From assembly GCA_030770425.1 (NCBI GenBank), contig JASJFT010000218.1, positions 1-64,000 on the forward strand: 64,000 nt of DNA. The letters run 5' to 3'. This document shows positions 1-10,982 of the stretch, one piece after another. Positions within the stretch are counted from its first letter, which is position 1. Every line of letters begins with the position of its first letter. The notes beneath the pieces were generated by a model, which was not told where the DNA came from, searched no databases, and saw only the letters and a list, made by a program, of their open reading frames with translations. Made by a program: the position numbers and the translations under genes. Source of the DNA: Darksidea phi (taxonomy: Eukaryota > Ascomycota > Dothideomycetes > Pleosporales > Lentitheciaceae).

Positions 1-61
1 CGGCCCGCGCCCCCGGCCCGGGCGGCCGCCCGCGGCCCCCCCCCCCGCCGCCCCCCCCCCG

Positions 62-99
<38 letters not shown>
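1..99. repeat. Poly-C / GC-only low-complexity contig end
   Basis: Almost every base is C, with a few G in the first 50 bases and a near-unbroken C run up to position 99, after which normal mixed sequence begins. There is no TTAGGG/CCCTAA telomere pattern. The abrupt switch fits poly-G read artefacts at a contig end better than a biological repeat. Confidence 0.85.
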
Positions 100-518
100 A
101 GCCCGTTCATGATGACCCCTTGTAGCACTCCTACCGGCAACACCCCGCAGTGGGTCAGAGTTCCGGGATTACACCTTGATGTTAGCGTCACACAGATCTG
201 GTCGTGACGTGATAGACCTATCTCAGCTGACTTCTCGAGCGTCCCCGGATTTTGAGTTGGGGAGCCGAAACGCACTACGGAAGGGGTTGTTTGAAATGGA
301 CGTTATGGGGTACGGAGGCGCAGGAGGACGGGAGGGCCGGAGCTATGTTTTCTTGGAGGTTTATCCATTGTCCGATACAGCTGTGGGGTAGAGTTGAGCC
401 AGCATTCCTTGGATGCCAACAGCACGTCCCTTCGCTTTTACCCTTCATATTTTGAAGCTCGAACCGACGTTCTTTTTTCAATTGCATCCTCACAAAAGCA
501 AAGTCGCGAACAGCCAAA

Positions 519-1092
519 ATGTCAGACAACTACATCGTCAAAGCAGTAGCCGGCACCTGCATTGGCTTCTCTTTCATTCTAGTTGGTATGCGAATGACAG
601 GATGCCTTCTTCAGAACTGATAACTGACTTCGTTTAGGAAATGCGATAACTCAATCCTACATGACCGTCCCTGCCCTCCTCGTCGACTTCCCCAAACCAG
701 GACACCCCGACCATACCGCCCGCGCACGCCTCTTAGGTCGTCAATGGCCCCTCTGCTGGACTGTGGGGAACCAGTTCTTTCGCCCCATTTCAACCCTTGG
801 CCTGCTCGGATACGCGTACAGCGGCTTTGCCGTTTACAACGAGGGCCCTCGCGCGCGCAGCGACTGGAAAATGTTTGCTGTTGCGGCGGTGATGCACCTG
901 ACGACAGTCTTGCATTCGGCGATCAATATGCAACCGCTGAACGATAAGTTGGAGGCGCTCGCGGCTCGGACAAGCGAGAAGGAGTTGGGTGCGGCGGAAG
1001 GGATTGCGAGGAGGTGGGGAAGTTGGAATAGGTTGAGGTTGGTCACTCCCGCTGTCGCGGGTGGGCTGGCACTTTTGCAGTTTGTGCAGTAG
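519..1092 (+). CDS. DUF1772 / anthrone-oxygenase-like membrane protein
   Basis: Two exons, 519..585 and 638..1092, give a 173-residue protein. The intron has a GTATGC donor and a TTTAG acceptor; removing it joins the N-terminal hydrophobic helix in frame to the longer ORF. The protein has about four hydrophobic segments and the family layout: a buried N-terminal helix, a loop with paired Arg (RARLLGRQW), a helix with HLTTVLHSAINMQPLN, and a C-terminal helix. DUF1772 proteins include anthrone oxygenases, which oxidise anthrones to anthraquinones in fungal polyketide pathways, but many members have no known function. It is convergent with the NmrA-like gene. The nearby FAD monooxygenase and P450 fit a biosynthetic role, which is inferred. 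Confidence 0.8.
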
Positions 1093-1450
1093 GTGTGGGC
1101 ATGACTTAAATGCTTGTGATGGTCAGCCATTGGATTAGGAAATTGTAATACAGTGTAGCAACATTAGGGTCGTGAATCAACTCGCAAGTACGCATATGAT
1201 CTTGCATATATACTTCCCAGAACGCATCGTTAGAGAGTGCTTTAGAGGTCTATAACATAGCGAAATGTCTTGAATGGAGATACGCACCTGCAAGTATCAT
1301 CTCACCCGTGAAAGTATGCTTGACTCTGTAGAAAAACAAGCTGTGATTAGAGTCATTGGTACAATCTTTATTCGTCGAACAATAAATCCTAGAAAGCCAC
1401 CAACGCCTGTTCATCACATTCTCAATGCGACACATGAGCTCAAGAAACCC

Positions 1451-2422
1451 CTACTTCCCACCATGCGCAGCTGCAGCCTCCTTCCACGCGCTCCTCTCTT
1501 TCAACCATCTCTCAAATCCACAGAGCTCCGGCTCCTCGCCCCTCAATTTATTGATATCCACACCATAGCCATCCGACTTAAACCAGTTGACCATAACTGC
1601 CACCTCGGCCACCGCCCACTTCAGTACACTCCCTAAGAAACCAAACGTTACTGGTGCCGGAGACCCAGTCACTCTCTCGAAGCATCCACTAAGCTCTTCG
1701 AAAGTGAGTTCATCGCCAGCGAGGCCTTCAGCGCGTGCATTCCACGCTTCAGGCTCGCGGAAGGCCTTAGCACCGAAAAGGCCGATATCGTCAATGGATA
1801 CCCATTGTTGCGGCTTCCCTTGCAGGGTGTCGCGGAGAGCAGCGAGGAAGACCTTGGTGGGGATGCCAGGCTGGAGGTTATCCATGAAGCCGACAGGGCG
1901 AAGAATGGTCCAGCCCATCTTCTCGCCCTTGGAGCCGGCTTGCTGGAGCAAATAATGCTCAATCTGATACTTGGACTGGAAATGCGGAATAGGCGTCTCG
2001 TTATCAAAGCTCTTCGCATTGCCGCCTCGATCAACAGACGAGTACACAAAATGGCTGACACCTCGCTTCAAACTCTCCTCAATCAGGGCCTTTCCTTGCC
2101 GCACTTCCGTTTCGAAAGTAACGCCCGGGCCCACGCTTATCTGCACGCTGTAAACGCCCCAGATGTGTTCTGGTTTTCCGGCATGCTTGAGTGTATCTTG
2201 AGCGGATTTGAAGAGAGCGGGCGCATCGTTGAGATCGCCTTGCACAAGGAGTACGTTTGGGTACCGCTCAGTGATTTCCTGAGCCGATGCGGAGGCCGTG
2301 TTGCGGGTTACGGCAAGAAGGGTGAACTGATTGTTCGTGGGATGGGTGGCGAGTTGCTTGAGGACAGAGCCGCCTTGTTTGCCGGTCGCACCGGTTACGA
2401 GGATTGCTTTTGTGGTGGACAT
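1451..2422 (-). CDS. NmrA-like NAD(P)-binding protein (atypical SDR)
   Basis: Intronless, 323 residues. The N-terminal nucleotide-binding motif TGATGKQGG follows the first beta strand (residues about 10-18), then AVTRN, LLVQGDL, WGVYSVQ, HFVYSSVDRGG and TILRP, all typical of the NmrA/HSCARG branch of atypical short-chain dehydrogenases. The catalytic YxxxK of classical SDRs is replaced by the family's FVYSSV segment, so it may be a redox sensor, a regulator or an isoflavone-reductase-like enzyme. A 300-residue homologue lies at 52921-53823. Its place between the DUF1772 and SnoaL-like genes suggests membership of the metabolite gene group, which is inferred. Confidence 0.9.
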   Translation of the reverse strand: MSTTKAILVTGATGKQGGSVLKQLATHPTNNQFTLLAVTRNTASASAQEITERYPNVLLVQGDLNDAPALFKSAQDTLKHAGKPEHIWGVYSVQISVGPGVTFETEVRQGKALIEESLKRGVSHFVYSSVDRGGNAKSFDNETPIPHFQSKYQIEHYLLQQAGSKGEKMGWTILRPVGFMDNLQPGIPTKVFLAALRDTLQGKPQQWVSIDDIGLFGAKAFREPEAWNARAEGLAGDELTFEELSGCFERVTGSPAPVTFGFLGSVLKWAVAEVAVMVNWFKSDGYGVDINKLRGEEPELCGFERWLKERSAWKEAAAAHGGK

Positions 2423-3061
2423 TTTCAGGGATCAGAATATCTCGATTTGTGCAAAGGTTCGAGTGATTACGTTCTCCGGTGCAGAGCTCACTTAAAAAAC
2501 AAGTTGAGGGGAGATTGAGAGTAAATGACGTATGAGGACGGGGTATGTAGAAGAGGTGCTATCGTCACCGGCACAGAGGCTTTTAAACAAAGCTGAGCTA
2601 CGATAGCGTGAAAGCTTCGAATGCCGTACACTCGGTCCTTACGACCAGCCGTTCAGCCGGTCGTGATAATCTGATGAGCAACCCCACCGGGCCGGCACCA
2701 TGGTTGACGCACATTATTCAGCATCGGAAATGTGAACGCCGATCTCGCGACATGCACCGTGTTTCTGTACTTTTCTATGCGTAATTTCGAGCTATGCTTT
2801 TAAGGTTGGTGCAGAGATATGAGTTGCGCTAGTGATTGTTTGCCGTTTTGGGTTACGCCCTAGAGTGACGAGATGTACGTCATGCATTCGGGACCGCCAA
2901 ACATCGTGAAGACAGCATGTGAACGATAAACTGCAACGGTAACCTCGGTCTGTAGCGTCACGACTTAATTGCATTAGATGATGTGTTCGATCGAAAGCGA
3001 AGAACTATTGTAGCCAACCACCATGGGAACACGCCTTCCTTCCGACTACGACGTAGCTATC

Positions 3062-3646
3062 TCAACCGCTCAAAACACCACTCAAGCGGTTCTGTAACTC
3101 CTCCGCCTTCTTGCTATCCACAAACTCCCTAACCTCCTCTACCCTCCTACCATCCGCACTCAATCTCACGAAAAGAACACACTCGGTCCACCACTCCTCG
3201 TAACCTGCCTCTACCAGTTGTCTCCCCATCTTGCTATCGCCCTTTACCTTTCCTCCCATTTTACAATGCGCAACCACCGTGCTTGTCTCTTTACTGAAAT
3301 GAACAGTGTCGCCCTCGCTATTCGCTTGCGGGATCATTGAGAAGTTCTGAAAGAGGGAGAATATCATGACAGCGTGTTGTTGAAAGGAGGAGAGGGAGCG
3401 CGAAGGCAGCTTCGAAGCCAGAGGCAAAATGCTGTGGATAAATTTTGAGCTAGCATTTGCGCCAAGAGCCGCGGGTCGGAGGGTTGAGTATGCGGCAAGG
3501 TATTTATAGAAGGTTTTTACGTGGGGAGTTTCATCTTGCCGTTCGGAGCCGCGGAAGTAGTAGTACGCTGGTAGAATTGCCGCAAGGGCAGCGAGGGCCG
3601 TAGTTGCGAGGCGGAGCTCTCGGTTGGAGGTCTGGAGGCTAGACAT
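3062..3646 (-). CDS. SnoaL/NTF2-like small protein with N-terminal membrane helix
   Basis: Intronless, 194 residues. Residues about 12-31 are a hydrophobic helix rich in Ala and Leu. The rest resembles fungal NTF2-fold (SnoaL-like) proteins: central strands VVAHCKMGGKV, then WWTECVLFVRLSADGRRV and EVREFVDS near the C terminus, a pattern common in small fungal proteins near polyketide genes. NTF2-fold proteins in such settings include cyclases and dehydratases; no catalytic residues could be assigned. The start is the only Met before the helix. Fold assignment is moderate and function unknown. Confidence 0.65.
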   Translation of the reverse strand: MSSLQTSNRELRLATTALAALAAILPAYYYFRGSERQDETPHVKTFYKYLAAYSTLRPAALGANASSKFIHSILPLASKLPSRSLSSFQQHAVMIFSLFQNFSMIPQANSEGDTVHFSKETSTVVAHCKMGGKVKGDSKMGRQLVEAGYEEWWTECVLFVRLSADGRRVEEVREFVDSKKAEELQNRLSGVLSG

Positions 3647-4991
3647 TTTGGGTATTTGATCAGACGAGAAATGGGGAAGAGGGAGCTAATGGTTCTTCCT
3701 AATTTCGTCGGGGCATGTTAAAACCACATGGAAAGTTCACATAATTTCGTCAATGAACCACGTCCTGGAAAGCTTCCTGTTCGTGCACGCCATTACTGTT
3801 GAGACCATTGAGAGAGGTGATGGATAAAATTGGCCTTGGCCTCTTGGACGACACTGTACCACTCTTACCCCCCGAGCCTCGATAATGTCTAACCAACCAA
3901 TTGCCGCATAAATCGTAAGATGAACCATGTGCGAGTACGCTAGTTATAAGCAGAGCTCTACACGAGTGCGCTCTACAAAACTGCCACAAACTATGCAACG
4001 TCCACATGCCTTTGAGCGATCTAGTGCAACAGTATTGTTTCATCGTCCCGCACGGTACAAACACACCTCCTCTTCAAAAATAGCCCACAATTTCTTTCAA
4101 CGTGCTACAATGACTCACAGCAAATAGAAGCCGTCCCCACGCTCCGTCACAACCCTGCTAGCTCCCATCTTGGCGCCATCATCGATCTTGTATCAAATGT
4201 TACCGTACCAACGACAACCCAAGCTTTTCCGTCTTAGATATGGAGTCCGTTGGAGAGCCGGACCGCCACAGGTACCGGGGGGGTAGCAACGCTCCAGGCG
4301 TTCTACTACGGCGCCCATCGACAATGGTAGGCTAGGCATGTTTTCGGCCTTGGTGGTCTAGAAGTACGCTCGGGTCCGTGATCTCATTTCCAATGCTGTG
4401 CAAGTAATAATAAGAATTTTCTCAAAGATCTCAGGTGCATTCATGTGGAGTGCACGAGACTATATTGGGTTCAGAATGTTGAGATCATGTTTCGTCCTGA
4501 TGCTACATATCCGTTCAACGCCATCCGCTTCGAATTATGCAATGAAGTACGCTCCTATCTGATCGCCTTGGCCTCCTCTAACACATTGACAAATAACCGG
4601 AAGAAGCACATTCAATTTGTCGGGCACAGTTATCAGCTCTGTAGGCACTAGGCACTCCGCCACACCAGCTCCACCACAGGTATAGCGCTGCTGTCGAACC
4701 GGAGCCAAGGCCGTGCAACCCAGTCCATCCAGAGATGCTTCCGCCCCGAACCAAGACTGTGTTAGGGCCGGAACTGATCTCAAATATGCACTCAGCTAGG
4801 CTGTTCCAAAGATAGAGTGCTCGGTCGAAGTATGTTACTGGTGGGATCAACAAAAGAAATAATGACTTCAATATTCAACGTTATAGGAAAGTTTCAGGTG
4901 CCGGTGAACTCTAGCACATGTGATTAAACTATCAAGACTACGGATTCGCGACCAAATACACCAGAGAACATTCTGCCCACCAAAACCACCC
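3647..4991. other. Intergenic, 1.3 kb, no supported gene
   Basis: Only short overlapping ORFs are present. A minus-strand stretch at about 4535-4871 reads open in two frames but has no ATG that explains it and no family signature. It may be decayed coding sequence. Confidence 0.5.
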
Positions 4992-6682
4992 CTAGTCCCA
5001 ATTGCCCTCCTCCTGATCGACTGTCTTCCCCGCCCTCATATCCGCCATGATTTCATCAATACTCCACGGCTTATACGTATACCCTCTTGGATAATTCGGC
5101 TCAAAGCTGTGATCATCCTCCATCTTTATCCCCTTCTTCATACTTTCAACCGCCTTGTCGTAGTTCTCATAGCAGTAGGCTTCGGGGTCGTGTTCCCAGA
5201 CCCATTTCGGATGCTTAGGTGCGGCCTTGCGGGGGTCGATTTTGACTTTCTCCCAGTCCGTAGCTTGGAGTAACTCGCTGTTGTAGAGGCCAAGCTTTTG
5301 AGCACAGGCGTTGCGTATAAAACTTGGGGTATATTAGTGACTCGGGAAGCAAAAGCAAGTAGAGGAGACGATGACTTACCGGAATCGAATGTGTGTGCGG
5401 ACCGACTGAGGGATGTTCTCCTTGCCGCCGATCTGCAGGCATGACGCCAGTGATATAGCATCTTCAATTGCCTGCGTAGCGCCGTTTCCAGAAGACGGTA
5501 GGTATGAATGCGCTGAATCTCCAACTTGGATCACTCGTGCGCCGGGAGATGCCCAGTTTTGCTGCGGGTTGCGCCACCACAGACCGAAGTTGACGATTGT
5601 GTCCGGCGGGGTGGTCTTGACGAGCTTTTTGAAGATGTCGGCCCATGGAGGTCCAGGCATCTCGTCAATGCCTTGCAGTACTTCGTCGGCTTCGATAGTG
5701 TTGCTCCAGCTTTCTTTTTCGGAGCCAGTAACCTGTGCAGTTGTTAGTCGAAGTCGTGCTACCGCAAAGTTATCAACTAACGTCGTGGTTCATAATCCAC
5801 ACCATGACATCTTCTCGTGACAGGGTCAAGGCGTATGTCGAAGGTCTAGAGCTAGTCAGTGAGATGACCAACAAGTCTCAAGCCTGGGAACTCACCCAAG
5901 GAATGTTCTGACGATTGGCTCATTGCCCGGCTGCATTTTGAAGAACTCCTTGACTTCCCGGTCCTTGTCCAAATGATGCTTAGGGAAGGCAGCTCTCCAC
6001 ATCGCCCGTCCTGAAGACTCTGCTCTCACCTGCCCGCCCACCAATTTCTGACTCTTCGACCCCACACCATCCGCAGCAATCACAATGTCAGCCTCATATC
6101 TCTGCCCATCCTCAGTCACACAGCCACCCTTGCCCCTCTCTTCGTCCTCGAAGTAGTCCACAACCTTACGATTATATTCAATATTCACGCCGAGCTTTTC
6201 CACCGCATGAATGAACATCTTGTAAATCAGTGGGCGCATTTGAAACTCGCCCGGTGCAAGTTTCGGATCGAGGCCTTGGGCGCGGAGACGGTCTGCTACT
6301 TTCTTTGGGGGTATCATTTGCTCGCCGCTGTGTTTGTACGTTTCGATCCAAGCATTATGCAGTGAGATATCCTGATACTCTTTCTCCATCTCGGGCCAGT
6401 GTTTGAAGAAGCGCGTCCCACTTAGACCCATGAAGTACATGTCACCTGAGTTCATAAATGAGCGCAATTCTCGAATTTGGGTACCTGGGTCATACCCATA
6501 ATATTAATGTCAGGATTTCGCTCAAGCACTCGAACATTGTGCCCTTTGCGCACGCATTCGAGCGTAGCAACCAGCCCCCCGAGACCAGTTCCAACGACGA
6601 GGACATCAATACCAGTAGGCTGGTAGGAGCCCACCGGCTTTGACTCCATGGTGGAGTCACGAGTTGTCAGCGAGTGAGGCAT
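4992..6682 (-). CDS. FAD-dependent monooxygenase (group A, PHBH/UbiH-like)
   Basis: Five exons on the minus strand: 6496..6682, 5896..6445, 5782..5851, 5380..5732 and 4992..5322, giving 496 residues with all phases consistent. The Rossmann motif GTGLGG (residues 31-36) binds the FAD ADP moiety, IAADGVGSKS is the DG motif, and VGDSAHSYLPSSG (GD at about 340-341) binds the flavin ribityl chain. These three motifs define single-component aromatic hydroxylases that use NAD(P)H and O2. The C-terminal tail (WVWEHDPEAYCYENYD) is shared by fungal metabolite-pathway enzymes of this class. A Met at 6649 has an excellent ACCATGG context and is an alternative start. The gene is divergent from the P450 across 1.44 kb. 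Confidence 0.92.
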
Positions 6683-8125
6683 GATGGGCGTGTCAACAAT
6701 TGTTGTAAGTTGAGTCGCAAAGTCGCGAAGGATGTGACCGCTCAAACCAAGTCATATCTCATTGATCTTAAACAATACTTTGGTTTCGGGCCCTCCGCTC
6801 TTTGCACACATTCCCGAAGCCGTACCCGTCGGACTACCGAAATCCGCTGCCTCTCACAATTCAACAGCTAGACCCTTCCCACCTTTCAGGGCTAGGCATC
6901 CAGCATGAGCAGTGTAGTGCTGATTAATACGAAAACGCACCGTACGTGGAATGATGATGTCAAGATAGAGTCGATGATGACATTCAACACTTTCGATGAT
7001 GAACTATGGTTCCCCGCAAGGTCCGGAACAGCCAAGGCTGCGACATGGGTACGCTAGTACCACCACACTAGCGCAGCGATAAGCGCATGTATATTTACAG
7101 ATGGCGCCGAGTCTAGACACGACTCTAATGGTGAGTATCCAAGAACTAACGTATTATGTATTTCCCAAGTTCCTGTGTTGACAACGCCCTGGGAATCAAT
7201 AGAGCGCTCTAGAAGGGGCGCGCCCTAAGAATATAGCTATGCTATAAAAGAAAAGAGGATGACAAATTACTGAGCATGTAGTGGGCATTTGGGAATGGTT
7301 GGCCTAAATGGTATCGGTGCATCAAATTCCCTTGCGTCGTTGGTACTCCTGGCTCTTAGGGGCCTATCACCAGGGGTATATTCCCTAAGCGAACAGTCAT
7401 GACAAAATAGAGGCGTGCCCGTCGGATATTAACACCACGTGTTGACGGGCGTCGGATCCGTCCCCTCTTGACCGTGGAGCAGTGAGCCGTAGACGCCCCT
7501 CGCAGCCATGGTGGTATCCGTCCATGTAAGCCCTGCGCGGCATGTCTATTCTCTAGTCAACCAAAGATGTTGTTAGCGGGTGGACTAGATCGCTCGGTTC
7601 GACATAGATGTGATCTGGGAAGCTCTGTAGCCTGGTCTTTGCGGGGCCAGTACTGGCCCACTCTTCGCCCCTCAATTTTTCTGACAGGGCATAGACACTT
7701 GCATAACCATGAATGTCATTATCGGCACCACCATGTGCCGGCATGGAGCATTGCCCTCGCTTGGGACGTACAAGAAAACGGAATCGACAGGGCTGAGCCT
7801 CTGGGCCTCGGCGCAGTAGCTGTTCTGACTATTTTGTGCTCCGTCCATGCCGTTTCATTGGTGGGATACACTCCCCGGCAAGGAGAGAACTCAGCAAAGG
7901 CCACCATTTCTTGGTGAGAAGTAGCGTCTTGGTGGCAAAATACGTCTCCCTGCCTCGTGGTATCCCCTGTTTCCACTGCCGACGCCACGTACATAGCCTT
8001 GATAATGGGGAGCCGAACCAAGGAATAGTGATACTGGCTTCAAATGTTGCGGTTTATAACTGGGTTCCCGCGAGGGTGGCCTTCTGACCTCCAAAGTTGT
8101 TTCCTACACCATCTTGCACGGAACC
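6683..8125. promoter_or_regulatory. Divergent intergenic region between FAD monooxygenase and P450
   Basis: This 1.44 kb lies between the 5' ends of two oppositely transcribed oxygenase genes and must hold both promoters. A palindromic core around 7433 (CACCACGTGTTG, with a CACGTG E-box) could bind a bHLH or bZIP factor, which is inference. No coding sequence is supported. Confidence 0.4.
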
Positions 8126-9844
8126 ATGCATCCCCTCACGCTGTACGCTATCGGATTCGCAGTCTTCGGTTGGGCGGCGTATGCCTTTTACGAAGCCATC
8201 AGCAAACGAAACTCCAAATACAACCCCCGAGGATTACCAGGTCCAACGCTGGTGCCATGGGTAGGTCGCATTCATGACCTTCCCATCGACTACATGTGGT
8301 TGAAGTTCAAGGAGTGGGCCGACACGTATGGACCGATATACCGAACGAAGATGCTAGGAGCGAACTTCGTCATCATCTCAGACGAGTCCATAGCTGAGGA
8401 TATCCTGGTCAAGAGAGGAAAGATATACTCAGATAGGCCCGAGATTCGATCGCTGTTCGACCCGAAGGGTACACACGGATCCATGGAATACCTGCCGTTG
8501 ATGGGCAAGAACCGTGAGTCTGAAGCACTATTGTTTACGCATTCATCCTAACTCTTAATTAGAATACTGGGCTCGCCAAAGAAAGTTTACCCACGCATAC
8601 TTGACCGAAGCCACCAACACCCGCTATCGTGGTATCATGGAGCTCGAAGCGAAGCGATGGATGTACAACCTCCTCACTGACCCCGACAACTTCAGCTCTT
8701 CATTGGAAGACATGGCGTCAAAGGTTATGTGCCAACTAACCTGGGATGACCATACCCTCAGCACATACCTTACTTCAAGCGCTTGGGGTCTATTGACACA
8801 GATGTCACCAGCCGGTCCGATCACTAATGTGCTGACCCCTCTTTGGCACCTCCCAATGTTCATGAACCCATGGAAAACTGCCGAACGCAAGCGACATGAC
8901 GAACAGCAAGCCTGGTGGATGGACCAATTTCTCAATACCCGTCGCTTGATGAAGAAGGGCAAGCAGCGGCCATGCTTCACACGCACCTTTCTAGAGACAG
9001 CAGAGAAGACCAGCATCTCTGGAGATTACGAAGCGTCTTCTGTGATTGGAATGATGGCGCTGGTTGGCATCTTCACTGTCGCAGGACCACTATATTACTT
9101 CCTCGTCTCCATGGTCCATCACCCCGAATGGCAGGCCAGATGTCAGGAAGAGGTAGATAGAGCCTGCGAAGGGCGGATGCCTACAATTTCAGATATGCCG
9201 AACCTTCCGATACTCCGTGCTTGCATCAAGGAGACAATGCGTTGGAAGCCGAACGTTCCCACAGGTAAGCGGACATATACGAGGAAGAACTTGTTGGCTA
9301 ACGAATTCTTGCAGGTGTTGCCCACGAATGCGAAGCTGACGACTGGTACCGCGGCTACTTCATCCCAAAGGGTACTCGCATCCTCCCCCTCGATTATGCG
9401 TTCCTACGAAATCCCGTCAAGTATCCTGACCCAGAAGCCTTCAGACCCGAGCGCTGGTTGGAGAAAGGGTGGCCTACCTTCCAGGAGCCTTTGACTAAGT
9501 TTCCAACCATCAAGGGCATGTCCTCTTTTGGCTGGGGCCAGCGGGAGTGCCTAGGACAGTCCCTTACCCAGGATGAAATGGTCGTCGCGTCCGGTGCCTT
9601 GATGTGGGCATTCAATCTCAAGAAAAAAATCGATCCTCTAACGGGCCGAGAGCTCGAGGTACCATTAGACAAGTCGAATTCACTACTCATTATCAAACCA
9701 GATCCATTCCAGATGGCTTTCGAGCCACGGAGTGTCGGACGGAAGGTTGAGTTGATTGAGCAGTGGAGAGAAGCTGAAGCAAAAGATGTGGGAGAGAGAA
9801 CTGAATTTCTCAGGGATGCGGAGAGCAAAGGAGTATTGTCCTAG
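8126..9844 (+). CDS. Cytochrome P450 monooxygenase (class E, group I type)
   Basis: Three exons (8126..8513, 8563..9264, 9315..9844) encode 539 residues, with both introns in phase 1. There is an N-terminal membrane anchor, then a proline-rich hinge (PRGLPGP), the K-helix KETMR (E353, R356), the PERW motif and a perfect heme-binding loop FGWGQRECLG with Cys442 as axial ligand. The I-helix segment reads TVAGPLYYF around 303-308, so the usual acid-alcohol pair (AGxDT) is missing. The true ATG is at 8126; the frame is open a few codons further upstream but without an ATG. It is probably ER-bound and oxidises a pathway intermediate; the substrate is unknown. It is divergent from the FAD monooxygenase, with the MFS pseudogene downstream. 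Confidence 0.93.
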
Positions 9845-10016
9845 GTCTGGAGTTTACTGAGTGGGATCAGTTTAGCGGCAAAGGGACGGCGTCGGGGCGT
9901 TCCCCGTTACCCCACCGGACTGGTGGTGGTGTTCTTGATGTATCCAAATGCTTTTACAATAGATAATTCACCAAAATCGACATTGTTCCCTTTCATCTTC
10001 TCAATCATACATCGCG

Positions 10017-10160
10017 CTAGGTGGTTATAGATGAGGGGCTTACGGTTGCCGCGGCATACTGTTGTGTCTCGGCGCGAGCCATCTCCACAGTGATAATATT
10101 CTCATGAGAGCCGCAAAACATAAGACCCAAAAGCACACTGCTCGCAAGCATGGTTTTCAT
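10017..10160 (-). CDS. Possible 47-residue peptide with signal-like N terminus
   Basis: An ATG at 10160 opens 47 codons starting MKTMLASSVLLGLMFCG, which resembles a secretion signal, followed by a short polar tail. It lies between the P450 and the MFS pseudogene. There is no family match and chance is a real possibility. Confidence 0.2.
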   Translation of the reverse strand: MKTMLASSVLLGLMFCGSHENIITVEMARAETQQYAAATVSPSSITT

Positions 10161-10982
10161 GATTGTTGAGTTGTTGTCGCAATGAACTTTTCGCGGGCGG
10201 GGCCGATGCACGGATCACAGATGAAGCAGAACGCGGCGAACACAACTCACTTCACATTGCTCGTATTCATATCATTACATCCCATTGAGTTTATCTCTAG
10301 AAAGCTGCTTTGCTTTCTCGTGATATGGCGAGCTGAGTTCCGCCGTAACTACCTTAGGCACCCATCAATTGTCCTCATCTCCCAAAGCGTTCTCCATTCC
10401 TTTATTAATACTCCGGCCGATCCATTTTATTCCGCTAGCTTGCAGGAGGGATGCTGTATTTTCCGACACCGTTGCAAGGATGTGACGAATCATATACCTC
10501 AAGCTGACTTTCTCAATTCTATAATCTCAAGTGCTAGCTGATCACACTGACACGAAAGCTCTAGCGACCTTGGCCACAGAAAAAATTGGTAACAGGGAAT
10601 AAGTCATACTAAGATCATCTGGCGGCTTCAAAGTGTTACTCCGAAGATCTTCGTTGCTGAGGTTGAAGGTCTCTACTTTTTCCGAAACCCTGCACAAAGA
10701 ATTTGCAAATCCTCTCGGACACAACTATGGTTAGAGCAACTATTTTCGAGCGTACCGAAGCCGCTTGCAAAATACTTGGGCTACATGAACAACATTTGAT
10801 ACAATCCGGACTTTAGAGCCGGATACAACCCCTAAATCCGACAGCTTCATACCATGCGTAGTCTCCATCATACTTACTGGGGGTCATTTGCGTTGAAAAC
10901 TGGACTTTGTCTCGGCTGTGAACTAGTTCTTGCAGAACCAATAATCCAATCCCCATCTTATGAAGCAAAAAGGCACGCCGCC

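Noticed and set aside
1..99. Telomere at the left end
   Set aside because: No TTAGGG/CCCTAA units, only a C homopolymer.
1805..2518. 237-codon plus-strand ORF opposite the NmrA-like gene
   Set aside because: Antisense shadow of a gene with clear family motifs.
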